Below, piece by piece: positions 1 to 9,880 of a DNA stretch of 64,000 nt; within the stretch, counting starts at the first letter, position 1; every line of letters begins with the position of its first letter. A program made the translations under genes and the position numbers. The stretch is from Phyllobacterium chamaecytisi (GTDB lineage: Bacteria > Pseudomonadota > Alphaproteobacteria > Rhizobiales > Rhizobiaceae): positions 1 to 64,000 of the forward strand of contig NZ_JAIQWW010000001.1 of NCBI RefSeq assembly GCF_020164455.1, given 5' to 3'. Below the pieces are notes generated by a model. It was not told the DNA's origin. It did not search any database and saw only the letters and a program-made list of their open reading frames with translations.

Positions 1-30
1 CGTTCGACTCTCGTCTCATAAGGTAAATCC

Positions 31-783
31 ATGTCCGACCATATTCAAATCGAACGCCATGGCGCAGTCCAGATCATCCGGATGAACCGGCCGGAGAAGA
101 AAAACGCACTTACACGGGCCATGTATACAGGTATGCGAGAGGCGATACTCAGCGGCGATGCCGACGCCTCGATTGGCGCACACGTGTTCTTTGGCGTGCC
201 AGGAGCCTTTTCGTCCGGCAATGACCTGCAGGACTTCATGGCCTTTGCCACCACTGGCAATATGGGCAGCGAAGTCATTGATTTTCTGATTGCGCTGGTC
301 AACGCGAAGAAGCCGCTTCTGGCAGGCGTGGACGGCCTTGCGATTGGGGTCGGCACCACGATTCATTTCCATTGCGATCTGACGTTCGCTACACCGCAAT
401 CATACTTCAAGACGCCGTTTGTCGATCTCGGACTGGTACCGGAAGCGGGATCCAGTTTGCTTGGACCGGTATTGATGGGCCACCAAAGGGCTTTTGCTTT
501 CCTGGCCATGGGCGAAGGATTGCACGCGGTTGAAGCCAAAGAGGCGGGACTGGTCTACAAGCTGGTCGACACAGAGGAACTGGAAAGCACAGTCTTGAGT
601 GTGGCGGCCGAGATTGCAGCAAAGCCACCGGAAGCCATGCAGATTTCACGCGATCTTCTGCGGATGCCGCGAGAAGATGTTGTCGAACGCATCAAGCTCG
701 AGGCAAAATTTTTCGCCGAGCGTCTCCAGTCCGAGGAGGCGCGGGGCGCATTGATGGCCTTTCTCACGCGAAAGAAAGGCTAA
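31..783 (+). CDS. Enoyl-CoA hydratase/isomerase family protein
   Basis: This 250-residue protein has the crotonase fold, which hydrates or isomerises 2-enoyl-CoA thioesters in fatty-acid or aromatic-acid breakdown. The first oxyanion-hole segment is [10 protein letters not shown] (residues 60-69) and the second is the Gly-rich AIGVGTT stretch near 104-110. LVPEAGSS (135-142) supplies a Glu at the position that is catalytic in many hydratases and isomerases. Length is normal for a single-domain member. The start is ATG with AAGGT upstream. Its stop overlaps the stop of the convergent pdxH by 4 bases. No linked beta-oxidation genes are visible, so the substrate cannot be assigned. Confidence 0.9.
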   Translation: MSDHIQIERHGAVQIIRMNRPEKKNALTRAMYTGMREAILSGDADASIGAHVFFGVPGAFSSGNDLQDFMAFATTGNMGSEVIDFLIALVNAKKPLLAGVDGLAIGVGTTIHFHCDLTFATPQSYFKTPFVDLGLVPEAGSSLLGPVLMGHQRAFAFLAMGEGLHAVEAKEAGLVYKLVDTEELESTVLSVAAEIAAKPPEAMQISRDLLRMPREDVVERIKLEAKFFAERLQSEEARGALMAFLTRKKG

Positions 784-1391
784 GGATAGAGCCTTGTCTT
801 GCCCCAGTCGCCTTCCGGCGTAAGACGGCTGAAGACCACCCGGTCATGCAAGCGAAACGGCCGGTCATGCCAGAACTCGATGGACGTTGGCCGAATGCGA
901 AACCCCGACCAATAGTCAGGTCGCGGAATTTCACCGATAGCGTAACGAGCGGTGTATTCGGCGACGGCCTTTTCGAGCGCAAACCGGCTTTCGAGGGGGC
1001 GAGATTGTTTTGATGCCCAGGCGCCGATACGGCTTCCGCGAGGGCGCGTTGCATAGTAGGCATCGGCCTCTTCTCTGCTGACGATCTCGACGGGCCCGCG
1101 GATGCGCACTTGACGACGAAGCGATTTCCAGTGAAAGCACATTGCCGCTTTCATGGACCCCAAGATTTCCTGGCCCTTCTGACTATCGAAATTTGTATAG
1201 AAAACAAAGCCTTGGCTATCAAAGCCCTTGAGGAGTACCATGCGAACATCTGGCAATCCTTCATTGTCCACTGTTGCCAGCGCGACAGCATTGGGGTCAT
1301 TGGGCTCGGTCTTGCCTGCCTCCGCCAGCCATTCATCGAAAAGCGCGAACGGCTCGGATTTCTCCGTGAAGTCATCTGTTGTTAACTTCAT
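780..1391 (-). CDS. pdxH: Pyridoxamine/pyridoxine 5'-phosphate oxidase
   Basis: This FMN enzyme oxidises pyridoxamine or pyridoxine 5'-phosphate to pyridoxal 5'-phosphate, the last step of vitamin B6 synthesis and salvage. The 203 residues fit the family. The N-terminal split-barrel ([19 protein letters not shown] region, about 50-70) carries the FMN-contact residues. The protein ends in the diagnostic W-G-K-T-R-L-Y-P tail, where the Arg contacts substrate phosphate. It is cytoplasmic and transcribed towards the enoyl-CoA hydratase gene. The ATG lies about 50 bases from the divergent lipoprotein start, so both promoters must share a very short region. Confidence 0.96.
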   Translation of the reverse strand: MKLTTDDFTEKSEPFALFDEWLAEAGKTEPNDPNAVALATVDNEGLPDVRMVLLKGFDSQGFVFYTNFDSQKGQEILGSMKAAMCFHWKSLRRQVRIRGPVEIVSREEADAYYATRPRGSRIGAWASKQSRPLESRFALEKAVAEYTARYAIGEIPRPDYWSGFRIRPTSIEFWHDRPFRLHDRVVFSRLTPEGDWGKTRLYP

Positions 1392-1441
1392 TTAATCCAT
1401 AGTCCCATAGTCATTTCGGATTGACCTTGTTAAAGAGAGAT

Positions 1442-1912
1442 ATGTGTTTGGCGTTTCTACAATCTGATAGCAAGAAATTTGGTGCAAAAAAACAGCATTG
1501 GCATGGGCCTTATCCGGGCTTTGCCGTTGGTGTCGCCCTATGCTTGTTGTCGGGATGCGCCATGAAGGATTTCAGCATCGAGAAAGCGGCTCCGGATCAG
1601 GCAACAGTAACAGGGTCGGTCGCTCCTGCACAACCTGTCGACGCCAAGGGCTCGTCGGATCAAATGACTGTGCGCAACATCGTCTCGGCGCTGAATTTCA
1701 CCCAGTGGGGCAACAAGCCGGTTCCTTGGTCGAATCCCGAGACGGGCAGCCAAGGTACAATAACGACCATTGCTGAAAAGAAAGACGACGCCGGTCTTTG
1801 CCGCGAGTTCCAGACTTCGCGCGAGTCATTTGACGGGGTCATGATTTACAAGGGCGAGACCTGCATGCAAAATGGCGGGCAGTGGACGTTGAAATCTTTC
1901 GCGCCTATGTAG
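1442..1912 (+). CDS. RT0821/Lpp0805-like surface lipoprotein
   Basis: This is a small exported protein of about 156 residues. A hydrophobic stretch ends in the lipobox L-L-S-G-C near residue 40, followed by a low-complexity linker and a C-terminal domain with the pattern W-S-N-P-E-T-G-S-Q-G. That pattern is typical of the RT0821/Lpp0805 surface-protein group found across Hyphomicrobiales. The ATG at 1442 is preceded by AAAGAGAGA and is preferred over an in-frame TTG at 1421. The n-region before the hydrophobic core is unusually long for a lipoprotein, so the exact start is uncertain. Function is unknown. It probably sits in the outer membrane. Confidence 0.75.
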   Translation: MCLAFLQSDSKKFGAKKQHWHGPYPGFAVGVALCLLSGCAMKDFSIEKAAPDQATVTGSVAPAQPVDAKGSSDQMTVRNIVSALNFTQWGNKPVPWSNPETGSQGTITTIAEKKDDAGLCREFQTSRESFDGVMIYKGETCMQNGGQWTLKSFAPM

Positions 1913-2037
1913 CACATGAAGAATCTGGGCCATTTTTCAACTTTTTCGTCTCAAATCTCTGGAATTTCTTCCTATTCGTGAGCATATAGCAGCGGAATCC
2001 CAAGACATCTCGCTCCGTTGCGAAGAAAGGCAGACAC

Positions 2038-2961
2038 ATGCGCGATCCCTATAGCGTGTTGGGCGTCGCCAAGACGGCGAAGCCCGAGGAAATTAAATCG
2101 GCGTTTCGCAAACTCGCCAAGAAATATCATCCTGACCAGAATCAGGATGACCCAAAGGCGCAGGCAAATTTCTCCGAAATCAATCAGGCCTACGAAATCG
2201 TTGGTGACAAGGAGCGTCGCGGGCAGTTTGACCGGGGCGAGATTGACGCCGAAGGCAAGCAGCGCGCACCGCAGGGCTTTGAAGGTTACTCGAGTGCAGG
2301 CGGCGACCCGTTTGCGGGTTTTGGTGGCGGGCGCCGTCCGGGCAATTTCGAGTTCCGGAGCGGCGGGACATCTGGCCTAGGTGCCGAAGACATATTGAGC
2401 AGCCTGTTTGGCGAAACCGGCGGCATGGGCGGCTTTGGCGGGGCCACGCGTCGCGCGGGGCCACGCAAAGGTGCCGACCTACAGGCAACTATCGATATCA
2501 GCCTTGAGCAGGCAGCTGGCGCCGAAAAGGTTGAAGCAATATTTCCCAACGGCAAAAGGCTGGCTATCAAACTGCCCGCACAGGTGGAAAACGGTCAAAC
2601 GATTCGCTTGAAAGGACAGGGAGAAGCTGTTCCTGGAGGCACCGCTGGTGATGCTTTAGTCACAGTGCGGTTCAAACCGCATCCGAAATTTCGGGTCGAG
2701 GGAAGGGATCTGCATGTCGAACTTCCGGTTTCGTTGAGCGACGCTGCCCTCGGTTCGCGGCAGGAAGTTGAAACCCTCAATGGCCGTGTAGCCGTCAAAG
2801 TCGCGCCGTGGACCAGTTCCGACAGGGTTTTACGGCTGAAGGGCAAGGGTTTGCCAAAGAAGCCAGATGGCCATGGCGATCTGTTCGCTCACGTCCGCAT
2901 CATGTTGCCGGAACATGGGGATCCAGCTTTGGAAGCCTTTTTACGCGATTCCAGTCATTGA
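2038..2961 (+). CDS. J-domain co-chaperone, CbpA-like (type II DnaJ)
   Basis: This 307-residue co-chaperone starts with a J domain carrying the HPD tripeptide at residues 31-33, the motif that stimulates DnaK ATPase. A Gly/Phe-rich linker follows (about 85-145), then two C-terminal substrate-binding beta domains (about 148-300). The four CxxCxGxG zinc repeats of true DnaJ are absent, which makes it a CbpA/DnaJ-C type protein, not the housekeeping DnaJ. It is cytoplasmic. It lies about 90 bases upstream of fabI on the same strand and may be co-transcribed with it. Confidence 0.92.
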   Translation: MRDPYSVLGVAKTAKPEEIKSAFRKLAKKYHPDQNQDDPKAQANFSEINQAYEIVGDKERRGQFDRGEIDAEGKQRAPQGFEGYSSAGGDPFAGFGGGRRPGNFEFRSGGTSGLGAEDILSSLFGETGGMGGFGGATRRAGPRKGADLQATIDISLEQAAGAEKVEAIFPNGKRLAIKLPAQVENGQTIRLKGQGEAVPGGTAGDALVTVRFKPHPKFRVEGRDLHVELPVSLSDAALGSRQEVETLNGRVAVKVAPWTSSDRVLRLKGKGLPKKPDGHGDLFAHVRIMLPEHGDPALEAFLRDSSH

Positions 2962-3053
2962 AAATCCAAAACCAGATTAGATACCGCGCTTGAAGCCCGG
3001 CGCGGGCTGTGCGATACCCCACATCAATCATAAGTCTCATGAAGGGTTGGTAT

Positions 3054-3872
3054 ATGACCGCCAAAACTGGTTTGATGCAGGGTAAACGCGGCCTTATAAT
3101 GGGTGTCGCCAACAATCGGTCGATTGCCTGGGGCATTGCCAAGGCAGCGCACGACGCAGGTGCCGAACTTGCATTTACCTATCAGGGCGATGCTTTGAAA
3201 AAGCGCGTTGAGCCGCTCGCACAGGAGCTCGGCGCTTTTTTATGCGGGCATTGCGATGTTTCGGATGCGTCGACCATCGACGCCTGCTTTGCTGCGCTCG
3301 AGCAGCATTGGGGCAAGATCGACTTCCTGGTCCATGCCATCGGTTTCTCCGACAAGGACGAACTTACCGGTCGCTACGTCGACACGTCGGAAGCCAACTT
3401 CACAAAGACAATGCTGATTTCCGTCTTTTCGCTAACGGCGGTTGCCAAGCGGGCGGAGAAGCTGATGACGGATGGCGGCTCCATCCTGACGCTGACCTAT
3501 TACGGTGCAGAAAAGGTCATGCCGAACTATAATGTCATGGGCGTTGCCAAGGCCGCGCTTGAGGCGAGCGTCAAATATCTGGCTGTCGATCTCGGACCCG
3601 ACAATATTCGCGTCAACGCGATTTCCGCAGGCCCGATCAAAACCCTTGCTGCTTCCGGCATCGGTGATTTCCGCTACATCCTGAAGTGGAACGAGTACAA
3701 CGCGCCACTGCGACGCACTGTGACGATCGAGGAAGTCGGTGATGCGGGTCTTTATTTCCTTTCCGACTTGTCGCGCTCCGTTACGGGCGAGATCCATCAC
3801 GCCGATAGCGGTTATCATGTCGTTGGAATGAAAGCAGTCGACGCACCGGATATTTCTGTCGTCAAGGATTGA
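3054..3872 (+). CDS. fabI: Enoyl-[acyl-carrier-protein] reductase (NADH)
   Basis: FabI reduces trans-2-enoyl-ACP in the last step of each type II fatty-acid elongation cycle. The protein is a divergent short-chain dehydrogenase of 272 residues. The nucleotide-binding segment is GVANNRSIAWGIA (17-29). The catalytic Tyr159 and Lys166 lie in the PNYNVMGVAK segment, matching the Tyr-X6-Lys spacing of FabI and not the Tyr-X3-Lys of ordinary SDRs. An in-frame codon at 3009 would add 15 residues, but GAAGGG just before the ATG at 3054 and the usual family length favour 3054. The next gene starts 7 bases after the stop. Confidence 0.95.
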   Translation: MTAKTGLMQGKRGLIMGVANNRSIAWGIAKAAHDAGAELAFTYQGDALKKRVEPLAQELGAFLCGHCDVSDASTIDACFAALEQHWGKIDFLVHAIGFSDKDELTGRYVDTSEANFTKTMLISVFSLTAVAKRAEKLMTDGGSILTLTYYGAEKVMPNYNVMGVAKAALEASVKYLAVDLGPDNIRVNAISAGPIKTLAASGIGDFRYILKWNEYNAPLRRTVTIEEVGDAGLYFLSDLSRSVTGEIHHADSGYHVVGMKAVDAPDISVVKD

Positions 3873-3879
3873 AGTTCAA

Positions 3880-4476
3880 GTGATTCTGCGTGGCTCGGTG
3901 ATCTACTTTTCGCGTCATGGCGAGACGGATTGGAACGTCGCCGAACGAATCCAGGGTCAAGCAGACGTCGATATGAATGCGCGTGGCCGGGCCCAGGCCG
4001 ATCGCAATGGTGATCTGCTGAAATCATTGATCGGCGATGGGGCGGGCTTCGAATTCGTTGCCAGCCCTTTGCGGCGCACGCGCGATACGATGGAGCGAAT
4101 CCGTACCCGCATGGGTCTCGATCCCAAGAACTACCATACCGATCCACGCCTGATGGAAGTGAGTTTCGGAGATTGGCAGGGCTTCATGATTGAAGACATC
4201 GCAGCCAAAACGCCGGAGCTTGTAGAAGAACGGGGGCGGGACAAGTGGAATTTCGTCCCACCGGGGGACACCGCCGAGAGCTATGCGACATTGAGTGTTC
4301 GTGTTGCAAGTTGGTTAGCCGAGGTAAAGGGACCCACGGTTTGCGTAACCCATGGCGGTTGCCTGAGAACGATATTCCGTATGGTCGAGAAACTTGACGG
4401 CCACGATGCTGCCAATCTTCTTATCACACAGGATCAACTTCTGCGTCTGGAGGATGGTCACCTTACCTGGCTGTAG
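3880..4476 (+). CDS. Histidine phosphatase (phosphoglycerate mutase-like)
   Basis: This 198-residue protein belongs to the histidine phosphatase superfamily. The RHGETDWN signature at residues 12-19 supplies the phospho-accepting His13, and a second catalytic-pocket His lies in CVTHGG near the C-terminal part. The length fits the small broad-specificity GpmB/CobC-like phosphatases better than a glycolytic mutase, so I do not assign a glycolytic role. It starts with GTG 7 bases after the fabI stop and is probably in that operon. Its stop directly abuts the stop of the convergent DUF1344 gene. Confidence 0.88.
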   Translation: MILRGSVIYFSRHGETDWNVAERIQGQADVDMNARGRAQADRNGDLLKSLIGDGAGFEFVASPLRRTRDTMERIRTRMGLDPKNYHTDPRLMEVSFGDWQGFMIEDIAAKTPELVEERGRDKWNFVPPGDTAESYATLSVRVASWLAEVKGPTVCVTHGGCLRTIFRMVEKLDGHDAANLLITQDQLLRLEDGHLTWL

Positions 4477-4731
4477 CTACTCGGTGGTCTCTTCGATGTC
4501 GGTGATGAAGCGTTCCTTGTTGACCACGTCGAACATCAACGTAACCTTCATACCCTGCTCGATAACGCTCAGGTCAAATTCGCCGGGCAATTTATAGACC
4601 TTGCCATCGTCGAGAGTAATGGTCGAATTGTCTTCATCGATCTTGGTGATTGTACCTTGCGCATCGTCCGCAAGAGCGCCGACCGGAAGCAGGGAGGCGA
4701 TGAACATGAACGTTGCTACGATGAAGCGCAT
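4477..4731 (-). CDS. DUF1344 small periplasmic protein
   Basis: This 84-residue protein begins with a clear Sec signal peptide (hydrophobic residues 4-20, cleavage likely after A-L-A). The short domain that follows reads like one small beta-barrel: GTITKIDEDNSTITLDDGKVY, then a V-T-L-M-F-D strand. The pattern matches DUF1344 proteins common in Hyphomicrobiales. The function is unknown. It has no Cys. It faces away from aroC, and the 169-base gap between them should hold both promoters. Confidence 0.85.
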   Translation of the reverse strand: MRFIVATFMFIASLLPVGALADDAQGTITKIDEDNSTITLDDGKVYKLPGEFDLSVIEQGMKVTLMFDVVNKERFITDIEETTE

Positions 4732-4900
4732 TTGAATTCCCCTATTATCAAATCTGTATGCCGGTCAATGACGCAAGTTAGAGCTTCCATTTGTGGCAAA
4801 ACAATTGCTTTTTTCGTGTGGGATAAAGGAATTTCAACGGCGGGTTTGACCACAGGAGTAAACGCTCATAAAACCCCCTGACAAAACGTCGGATACGCTT

Positions 4901-5995
4901 ATGTCGCACAATACTTTCGGTCATCTTTTTCGCGTCACCACATGGGGTGAAAGCCATGGAATTGCGCTTGGATGCGTGGTCGATGGCTGCCCTCCGGGTA
5001 TTTCCTTTACGGAAGCGGAAATCCAGTCGTACCTCGATAAGCGCAGGCCCGGGCAGTCGAAATATACGACGCAACGTCGTGAGCCTGATCAGGTCCGCGT
5101 GCTTTCCGGCGTTATGCTGCAAGATGACGGCCTTACCATGATTTCGACGGGGACGCCGATCTCGATGATGATCGAGAACACCGATCAGCGCTCGAAGGAT
5201 TACGGCGATATTGCTCGCCAGTATCGTCCGGGTCACGCCGATTACACCTATGATGTCAAATATGGGATACGCGACTATCGGGGTGGTGGGCGTTCTTCGG
5301 CGCGTGAAACCGCTGCGCGCGTTGCCGCCGGCGCCATAGCGCGCAAGGTTGTGCCCGGTCTCGTTGTGCGTGGAGCGCTGGTTGGGATGGGAATACACAC
5401 CATAGACCGCGGCCGCTGGGATTGGGATGAGGTAAACAACAATCCATTCTTCACACCGGATGCGGGGTCGGTCGACATATTCGCGGACTATCTGGACGGC
5501 ATTCGCAAGGCAGGGTCTTCCATTGGTGCTGTTGTTGAAGTCGTGGCGGAGAACGTTCCTGCAGGTCTCGGTGCTCCGGTCTACGGCAAGCTTGATCAGG
5601 ATATCGCCAGCTACCTCATGTCGATCAATGCCGTGAAAGGCGTAGAGATTGGCGATGGTTTCGACACTGCCAGACTCACCGGTGAAGAAAACGCTGACGA
5701 AATGCGCATGGGTAACGACGGAAAGCCAATTTTCCTGTCCAACCATGCCGGTGGGATTCTGGGCGGCATTTCCAGCGGCGCACCGGTCGTCGCGCGCTTT
5801 GCCGTCAAGCCGACATCATCGATTTTGACGCCGCGCCGGAGTATTGATGCGGATGGCAATCAAGTCGATATCATGACCAAGGGCAGACATGACCCATGTG
5901 TCGGTATACGTGCCGTGCCGATCGGTGAAGCAATGGTGGCGTGCGCCATCGCAGATCATTATCTCAGACATCGCGGCCAAACCGGCCGTATCTAA
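4901..5995 (+). CDS. aroC: Chorismate synthase
   Basis: AroC eliminates phosphate from 5-enolpyruvylshikimate 3-phosphate to give chorismate, the branch point for aromatic amino acids, folate and quinones, using reduced FMN. The 364-residue protein has the N-terminal signature [11 protein letters not shown] (10-20). The central [18 protein letters not shown] segment and the C-terminal [12 protein letters not shown] block are also diagnostic. Length is standard for the bacterial monofunctional form. Only a weak ribosome site precedes the ATG. ribB follows after 16 bases. Confidence 0.97.
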   Translation: MSHNTFGHLFRVTTWGESHGIALGCVVDGCPPGISFTEAEIQSYLDKRRPGQSKYTTQRREPDQVRVLSGVMLQDDGLTMISTGTPISMMIENTDQRSKDYGDIARQYRPGHADYTYDVKYGIRDYRGGGRSSARETAARVAAGAIARKVVPGLVVRGALVGMGIHTIDRGRWDWDEVNNNPFFTPDAGSVDIFADYLDGIRKAGSSIGAVVEVVAENVPAGLGAPVYGKLDQDIASYLMSINAVKGVEIGDGFDTARLTGEENADEMRMGNDGKPIFLSNHAGGILGGISSGAPVVARFAVKPTSSILTPRRSIDADGNQVDIMTKGRHDPCVGIRAVPIGEAMVACAIADHYLRHRGQTGRI

Positions 5996-6011
5996 GCAAG
6001 GGGACGCTCAT

Positions 6012-7115
6012 ATGGCCTACAATCAAAAACGGGTCGTCGATGCCCTACGCGCTTTCGAACGCGGTGAAATCGTGGTTGTCATGGACGATGACGGCCGCGA
6101 GAACGAAGGTGATCTGATCGTCGCCGCAGTTCACTGTACGCCCGAGAAGATGGCCTTCATCGTTCGCCACACTTCAGGCATTGTCTGCACGCCGATGACC
6201 CGCGAGCACGCCAAACGTTTGAATCTCGCGCCAATGGTGGCCGACAATGATGCGCCCCATTCGACGGCGTTTACTGTCACTGTCGACTACAAACATGGCA
6301 CGACGACCGGTATCTCGGCTGAAGATCGCACGTTGACAGCCAGAAACCTTGCCAATCCGAACGCCGGTGCCATCGATTTCGTGCGTCCCGGCCATATTTT
6401 TCCGCTGGTTGCCCGCGAAGGGGGCGTACTGATGCGTTCCGGCCATACAGAGGCCGCTGTTGATCTTTGCAAGCTGGCGGGACTCCCGCCCGTCGGGGTT
6501 ATTTGCGAGTTGGTGAACGACGACGGTTCGGTTATGCGCGGCCCCCAGGTCGCAAGCTTCGCCGAAACTCATAAGCTGCATCAGGTAACGGTCGCCGATC
6601 TCATTGCCTATCGCCAGCGCAAGGAAACCCTGATCGAGCGAATTGGCGAGTACGAGGTCGATACCTGCGCCGGACGTGCCAAGGCAATAACATACGCACT
6701 GCCTTGGGAGCCGATGCACCATGCCGCCATCGTTTATGGCGATATTCGCGATGGTGAGGATGTTCCTGTTCGCCTGCAGCGTGAGGATGTGCTGAGCGAT
6801 GTATTCGGCGCCCGCAACACGCTTGACAGTATCATGAAGCGCATCGCTGAGGAAAAGCGCGGAGTTATTGTCTATCTGCGCGAAGGATCGGTCGGTGTTG
6901 GCCGGGATGATGACCGCAATCGGGCAGCGTTGCAGGAGCGCGAAGTCCATGCGGAAGCGCGCGTGCGCGAAGAGGAATGGCGTCAGATCGGGCTTGGTGC
7001 CCAGATTTTGAAGGATCTCGGCATCACATCGATCCGTCTATTGTCTTCGCGCGAACGGCACTATGTCGGGCTCGAAGGATTTGGTATCCAGATCACCAAG
7101 ACCGATATTATTTGA
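6012..7115 (+). CDS. ribB: 3,4-dihydroxy-2-butanone 4-phosphate synthase with degenerate RibA-like domain
   Basis: The N-terminal half (about 1-205) is a 3,4-dihydroxy-2-butanone-4-phosphate synthase of riboflavin synthesis, with the acidic metal/substrate loop [11 protein letters not shown] (25-35) and the [10 protein letters not shown] segment. The C-terminal half (about 215-367) aligns in pattern with GTP cyclohydrolase II. However, the three zinc cysteines of the SECLTGD...LRCDCG motif are replaced: the matching region reads [16 protein letters not shown], with no Cys. It is therefore probably monofunctional RibB, and GTP cyclohydrolase activity must come from elsewhere. AAGGGGA precedes the ATG at 6012, which I prefer over an upstream in-frame ATG inside aroC. 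Confidence 0.93.
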   Translation: MAYNQKRVVDALRAFERGEIVVVMDDDGRENEGDLIVAAVHCTPEKMAFIVRHTSGIVCTPMTREHAKRLNLAPMVADNDAPHSTAFTVTVDYKHGTTTGISAEDRTLTARNLANPNAGAIDFVRPGHIFPLVAREGGVLMRSGHTEAAVDLCKLAGLPPVGVICELVNDDGSVMRGPQVASFAETHKLHQVTVADLIAYRQRKETLIERIGEYEVDTCAGRAKAITYALPWEPMHHAAIVYGDIRDGEDVPVRLQREDVLSDVFGARNTLDSIMKRIAEEKRGVIVYLREGSVGVGRDDDRNRAALQEREVHAEARVREEEWRQIGLGAQILKDLGITSIRLLSSRERHYVGLEGFGIQITKTDII

Positions 7116-7175
7116 AAACTGGCTCTCGCTTCTTGCGAAGTCCGCTTCAAAATAGCAAGGAATGGTCGTTGGATT

Positions 7176-7184
7176 TGCTATAAT
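7176..7184 (+). promoter_or_regulatory. Extended -10 promoter element (TGCTATAAT)
   Basis: The 9 bases TGCTATAAT form a perfect extended -10 (TG-N-TATAAT), 36 bases upstream of the PLP enzyme start at 7220. No good -35 lies at 16-18 bases, which is normal for extended -10 promoters. It would separate this gene from the aroC-ribB unit. Confidence 0.5.
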
Positions 7185-7219
7185 CTCGCTGGATAGGTTC
7201 ATTCAGCGAGGAGACTGCC

Positions 7220-8503
7220 ATGACCGCTCCCCATCCCTCCAAAACGCATATCGGCAATCACGAACTGCATCCTGAGACGCTGATGCTGAACTACGGCTAC
7301 GATCCGGAACTATCCGAGGGGGCTGTCAAACCACCTGTGTTCTTGACCTCGACCTTCGTATTCAAGTCCGCTGAAGAAGGCCGGGATTTCTTCGATTTTG
7401 TCTCTGGTCGCAAGGAACCGCCAGCCGGTACGGCGGCTGGTCTGGTCTACTCACGTTTTAATCATCCCAATAGCGAAATCGTCGAGGACCGGTTGGCCGT
7501 CTATGAGCGCACGGAAAGCTGTGCGGTTTTTTCCTCGGGAATGTCGGCGATTGCCACGACCCTGTTTGCCTTCGTCCGTCCGGGCGACTCGATCCTGCAC
7601 TCGCAGCCGCTCTATGGCGGCACCGAAACGCTGCTCGCCAAGACGTTCCTCAACATGGGCGTTGCAGCGGTCGGCTTCGCTGATGGCGTGAACGAAGCTT
7701 CGGTACAAGCTGCCGCTGACCAGGCTATGCAGAAGGGCCGTGTCTCCGTGATCCTGATCGAAACGCCTGCCAATCCAACCAACAGCCTGGTTGATGTGGC
7801 AATGATCCGCCGGATCGCCGAGGCGATTGGCGAAAGACAGGGCCATCGCCCGATAATCGCTTGCGACAACACATTGCTTGGCCCTGTATTCCAACGGCCA
7901 ATCGAGCACGGCGCGGATATTTCGCTGTATTCACTGACAAAATATGTCGGCGGCCACTCCGATTTGATTGCCGGAGCGGCGCTCGGATCAAGAGCCGTGA
8001 TGAAACAGGTTAAGGCGCTGCGTGGTGCAATCGGCACGCAACTCGATCCGCATTCCTGCTGGATGCTCGGCCGATCACTCGAAACTCTCAGTATTCGCAT
8101 GGAAAAGGCCGACAATAACGCCTTGGCCATTGCCAATTTCCTTCGCGATCATCCGAAGGTCGAGAAAATACACTATCTGCCATATCACGACGCGTCTTCA
8201 CCCCTCGGTAAAACGTTTGCCGCTCAGTGCACCGGAGCTGGCTCGACTTTCTCATTTGACATCGAGGGTGGACAGCCGGCGGCCTTCAAGTTCCTCAACG
8301 CATTGCAGATATTAAAACTGGCGGTCAGCCTTGGGGGTACGGAATCGCTCGCCAGCCATCCGGCAACGATGACTCATTCGGGCGTTCCCATCGACGTGCG
8401 CCAGCGCATTGGCGTGCTGGATTCAACAATAAGATTGTCGATCGGCATCGAACATCCGGATGACTTGATTGCCGATCTGACGCAGGCATTGAGCATAGCT
8501 TGA
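7220..8503 (+). CDS. Cys/Met-metabolism PLP-dependent enzyme (cystathionine gamma-synthase / methionine gamma-lyase family)
   Basis: This is a fold-type I PLP enzyme of 427 residues. The Schiff-base Lys241 sits in [11 protein letters not shown], and Asp216 (ACDNT) should contact the pyridine nitrogen. YSRFNHPN (77-84) and SSGMSA (105-110) are the usual phosphate-binding and substrate segments. The family contains cystathionine gamma-synthase, gamma/beta-lyases, methionine gamma-lyase and O-acyl-homoserine sulfhydrylases, and motifs alone do not separate them. The leader before YSRF is longer than in E. coli MetB. It has its own extended -10 promoter, and GAGGAG precedes the start. Confidence 0.9.
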   Translation: MTAPHPSKTHIGNHELHPETLMLNYGYDPELSEGAVKPPVFLTSTFVFKSAEEGRDFFDFVSGRKEPPAGTAAGLVYSRFNHPNSEIVEDRLAVYERTESCAVFSSGMSAIATTLFAFVRPGDSILHSQPLYGGTETLLAKTFLNMGVAAVGFADGVNEASVQAAADQAMQKGRVSVILIETPANPTNSLVDVAMIRRIAEAIGERQGHRPIIACDNTLLGPVFQRPIEHGADISLYSLTKYVGGHSDLIAGAALGSRAVMKQVKALRGAIGTQLDPHSCWMLGRSLETLSIRMEKADNNALAIANFLRDHPKVEKIHYLPYHDASSPLGKTFAAQCTGAGSTFSFDIEGGQPAAFKFLNALQILKLAVSLGGTESLASHPATMTHSGVPIDVRQRIGVLDSTIRLSIGIEHPDDLIADLTQALSIA

Positions 8504-8624
8504 CCAATCGGCTCGTACGGTAGAATTCGCTGACTTGTCTCTTGTACAACAGCGGGTAGCTGGTGCAATTTGTGCGTGACTGTCCGGTCATGCTCATGCC
8601 CTTTTGCTGTTGCAGAAAGCTTTC

Positions 8625-9551
8625 ATGGTAACCCGTTTTTATTCGCACCCGATTTATCTGGAACATTTGACACCTCCGGGGCATCCTGAACGGCCGGATC
8701 GATTGCGCGCGCTCAATAAGGTGCTGGAGGACAGCACCTTCGATGCACTGGATCGCGTCCAGGCACCAATGGGCGACGAAACAACGATCCTTTATGCGCA
8801 TCCCCAAACGTTTATTGAACGTGTCCGCGATACCATCCCTGAAGAAGGGCTGACGCGAGTCGATTCGGATACGACTGTAAGCCCCAAAAGCTGGGAAGCG
8901 GTGTTGACCGCAATCGGCGCAGCGAACGCCGCTGTGGATGACGTATTCACAGGCGTCGCGGACAATGTCTTCGTGGCTTCGCGTCCCCCCGGCCACCACG
9001 CAGAGCGGGACAAAGCCATGGGCTTTTGTCTGTTCAACAGCGCCGCGATCGCCGCCAGGCACGCCCAAAAAGCTCATGGCGTCGAACGCGTTGCGATCGT
9101 TGATTGGGACGTGCATCACGGCAATGGTACGCAGGACATTTTCTGGGATGATCCGTCGGTGCTTTACTGTTCGACGCATCAGATGCCGCTCTATCCCGGC
9201 ACCGGAGCCAAGGACGAGACGGGTGCTGGCAATATCATCAATGCGCCTCTCAGCCCGCAGACCGGCAGCGACCATTTCAGAGAAGCATTTAACACGCGTA
9301 TTCTCCCCGCTATCGATGAGTTTCGGCCGGAGCTGATTATTGTTTCTGCCGGCTTTGATGCCCATCACCGTGACCCGTTGGCTGAAATAAATCTGAACGA
9401 GGACGATTTTGACTGGGCGACCGGTGCCCTGATGGAAAGAGCTGGGAGCTATGCGTCAAACCGCCTTGTCAGCCTTCTGGAAGGCGGCTACGACCTCAAG
9501 GGTATGTCGCTCTCGGCGGGCGCGCATATAAGACGCTTGATGGGAGGATGA
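8625..9551 (+). CDS. Histone deacetylase-fold hydrolase (AcuC/APAH family)
   Basis: This 308-residue protein has the arginase/deacetylase fold. Tandem His at 124-125 (RPPGHHAE), the zinc ligands Asp162 and His164 in DWDVHHGNG, and a further Asp in SAGFDAH are all in place, so a Zn-dependent amidohydrolase is expected. Bacterial relatives act on acetylpolyamines, on acetylated acetyl-CoA synthetase or on other small amides, and the substrate here is open. The ATG at 8625 is chosen over an in-frame TTG at 8604. xseB begins 3 bases after the stop, so the two are surely co-transcribed. Confidence 0.92.
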   Translation: MVTRFYSHPIYLEHLTPPGHPERPDRLRALNKVLEDSTFDALDRVQAPMGDETTILYAHPQTFIERVRDTIPEEGLTRVDSDTTVSPKSWEAVLTAIGAANAAVDDVFTGVADNVFVASRPPGHHAERDKAMGFCLFNSAAIAARHAQKAHGVERVAIVDWDVHHGNGTQDIFWDDPSVLYCSTHQMPLYPGTGAKDETGAGNIINAPLSPQTGSDHFREAFNTRILPAIDEFRPELIIVSAGFDAHHRDPLAEINLNEDDFDWATGALMERAGSYASNRLVSLLEGGYDLKGMSLSAGAHIRRLMGG

Positions 9552-9554
9552 AGC

Positions 9555-9809
9555 ATGGCCGATGTAGAGAACAATTCCGATATCGCTGCCATGAGCTTCG
9601 AGCAGGCGCTCGATCAGCTGGAAAAAATAGTCGATGATCTGGAACGTGGTGATGTGCCACTTGAACAGTCGATCCGGATCTATGAGCGGGGCGAAGCCCT
9701 CAAGAAGCATTGCGATACGCTCTTGAGCGCTGCTGAAGACAAGGTGCAGAAAATCCGCCTTGGCCGTAACGGTGAACCCGTCGGCACAGAGCCGCTCGAT
9801 CCGGAGTGA
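9555..9809 (+). CDS. xseB: Exodeoxyribonuclease VII small subunit
   Basis: This 84-residue protein matches XseB, the small subunit that joins XseA to form exonuclease VII, which degrades single-stranded DNA from both ends. The hallmark is [19 protein letters not shown] (15-33), followed by [15 protein letters not shown] and a second helix. The C-terminal tail is acidic. No xseA is in the window. The gene lies between the deacetylase-fold gene and a pirin gene, with dxs further downstream. Confidence 0.95.
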   Translation: MADVENNSDIAAMSFEQALDQLEKIVDDLERGDVPLEQSIRIYERGEALKKHCDTLLSAAEDKVQKIRLGRNGEPVGTEPLDPE

Positions 9810-9880
9810 AGCACAGCGATGCTGTTCAGCACCATGAAGAACCGCTATGCTAAGGCTCCGACCCCTTCGGAGTAGCGCGC

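Noticed and set aside
4778-5746. Minus-strand open frame of 322 codons opposite aroC
   Set aside because: Shadow of aroC; composition is that of a complementary strand and no ribosome site is present.
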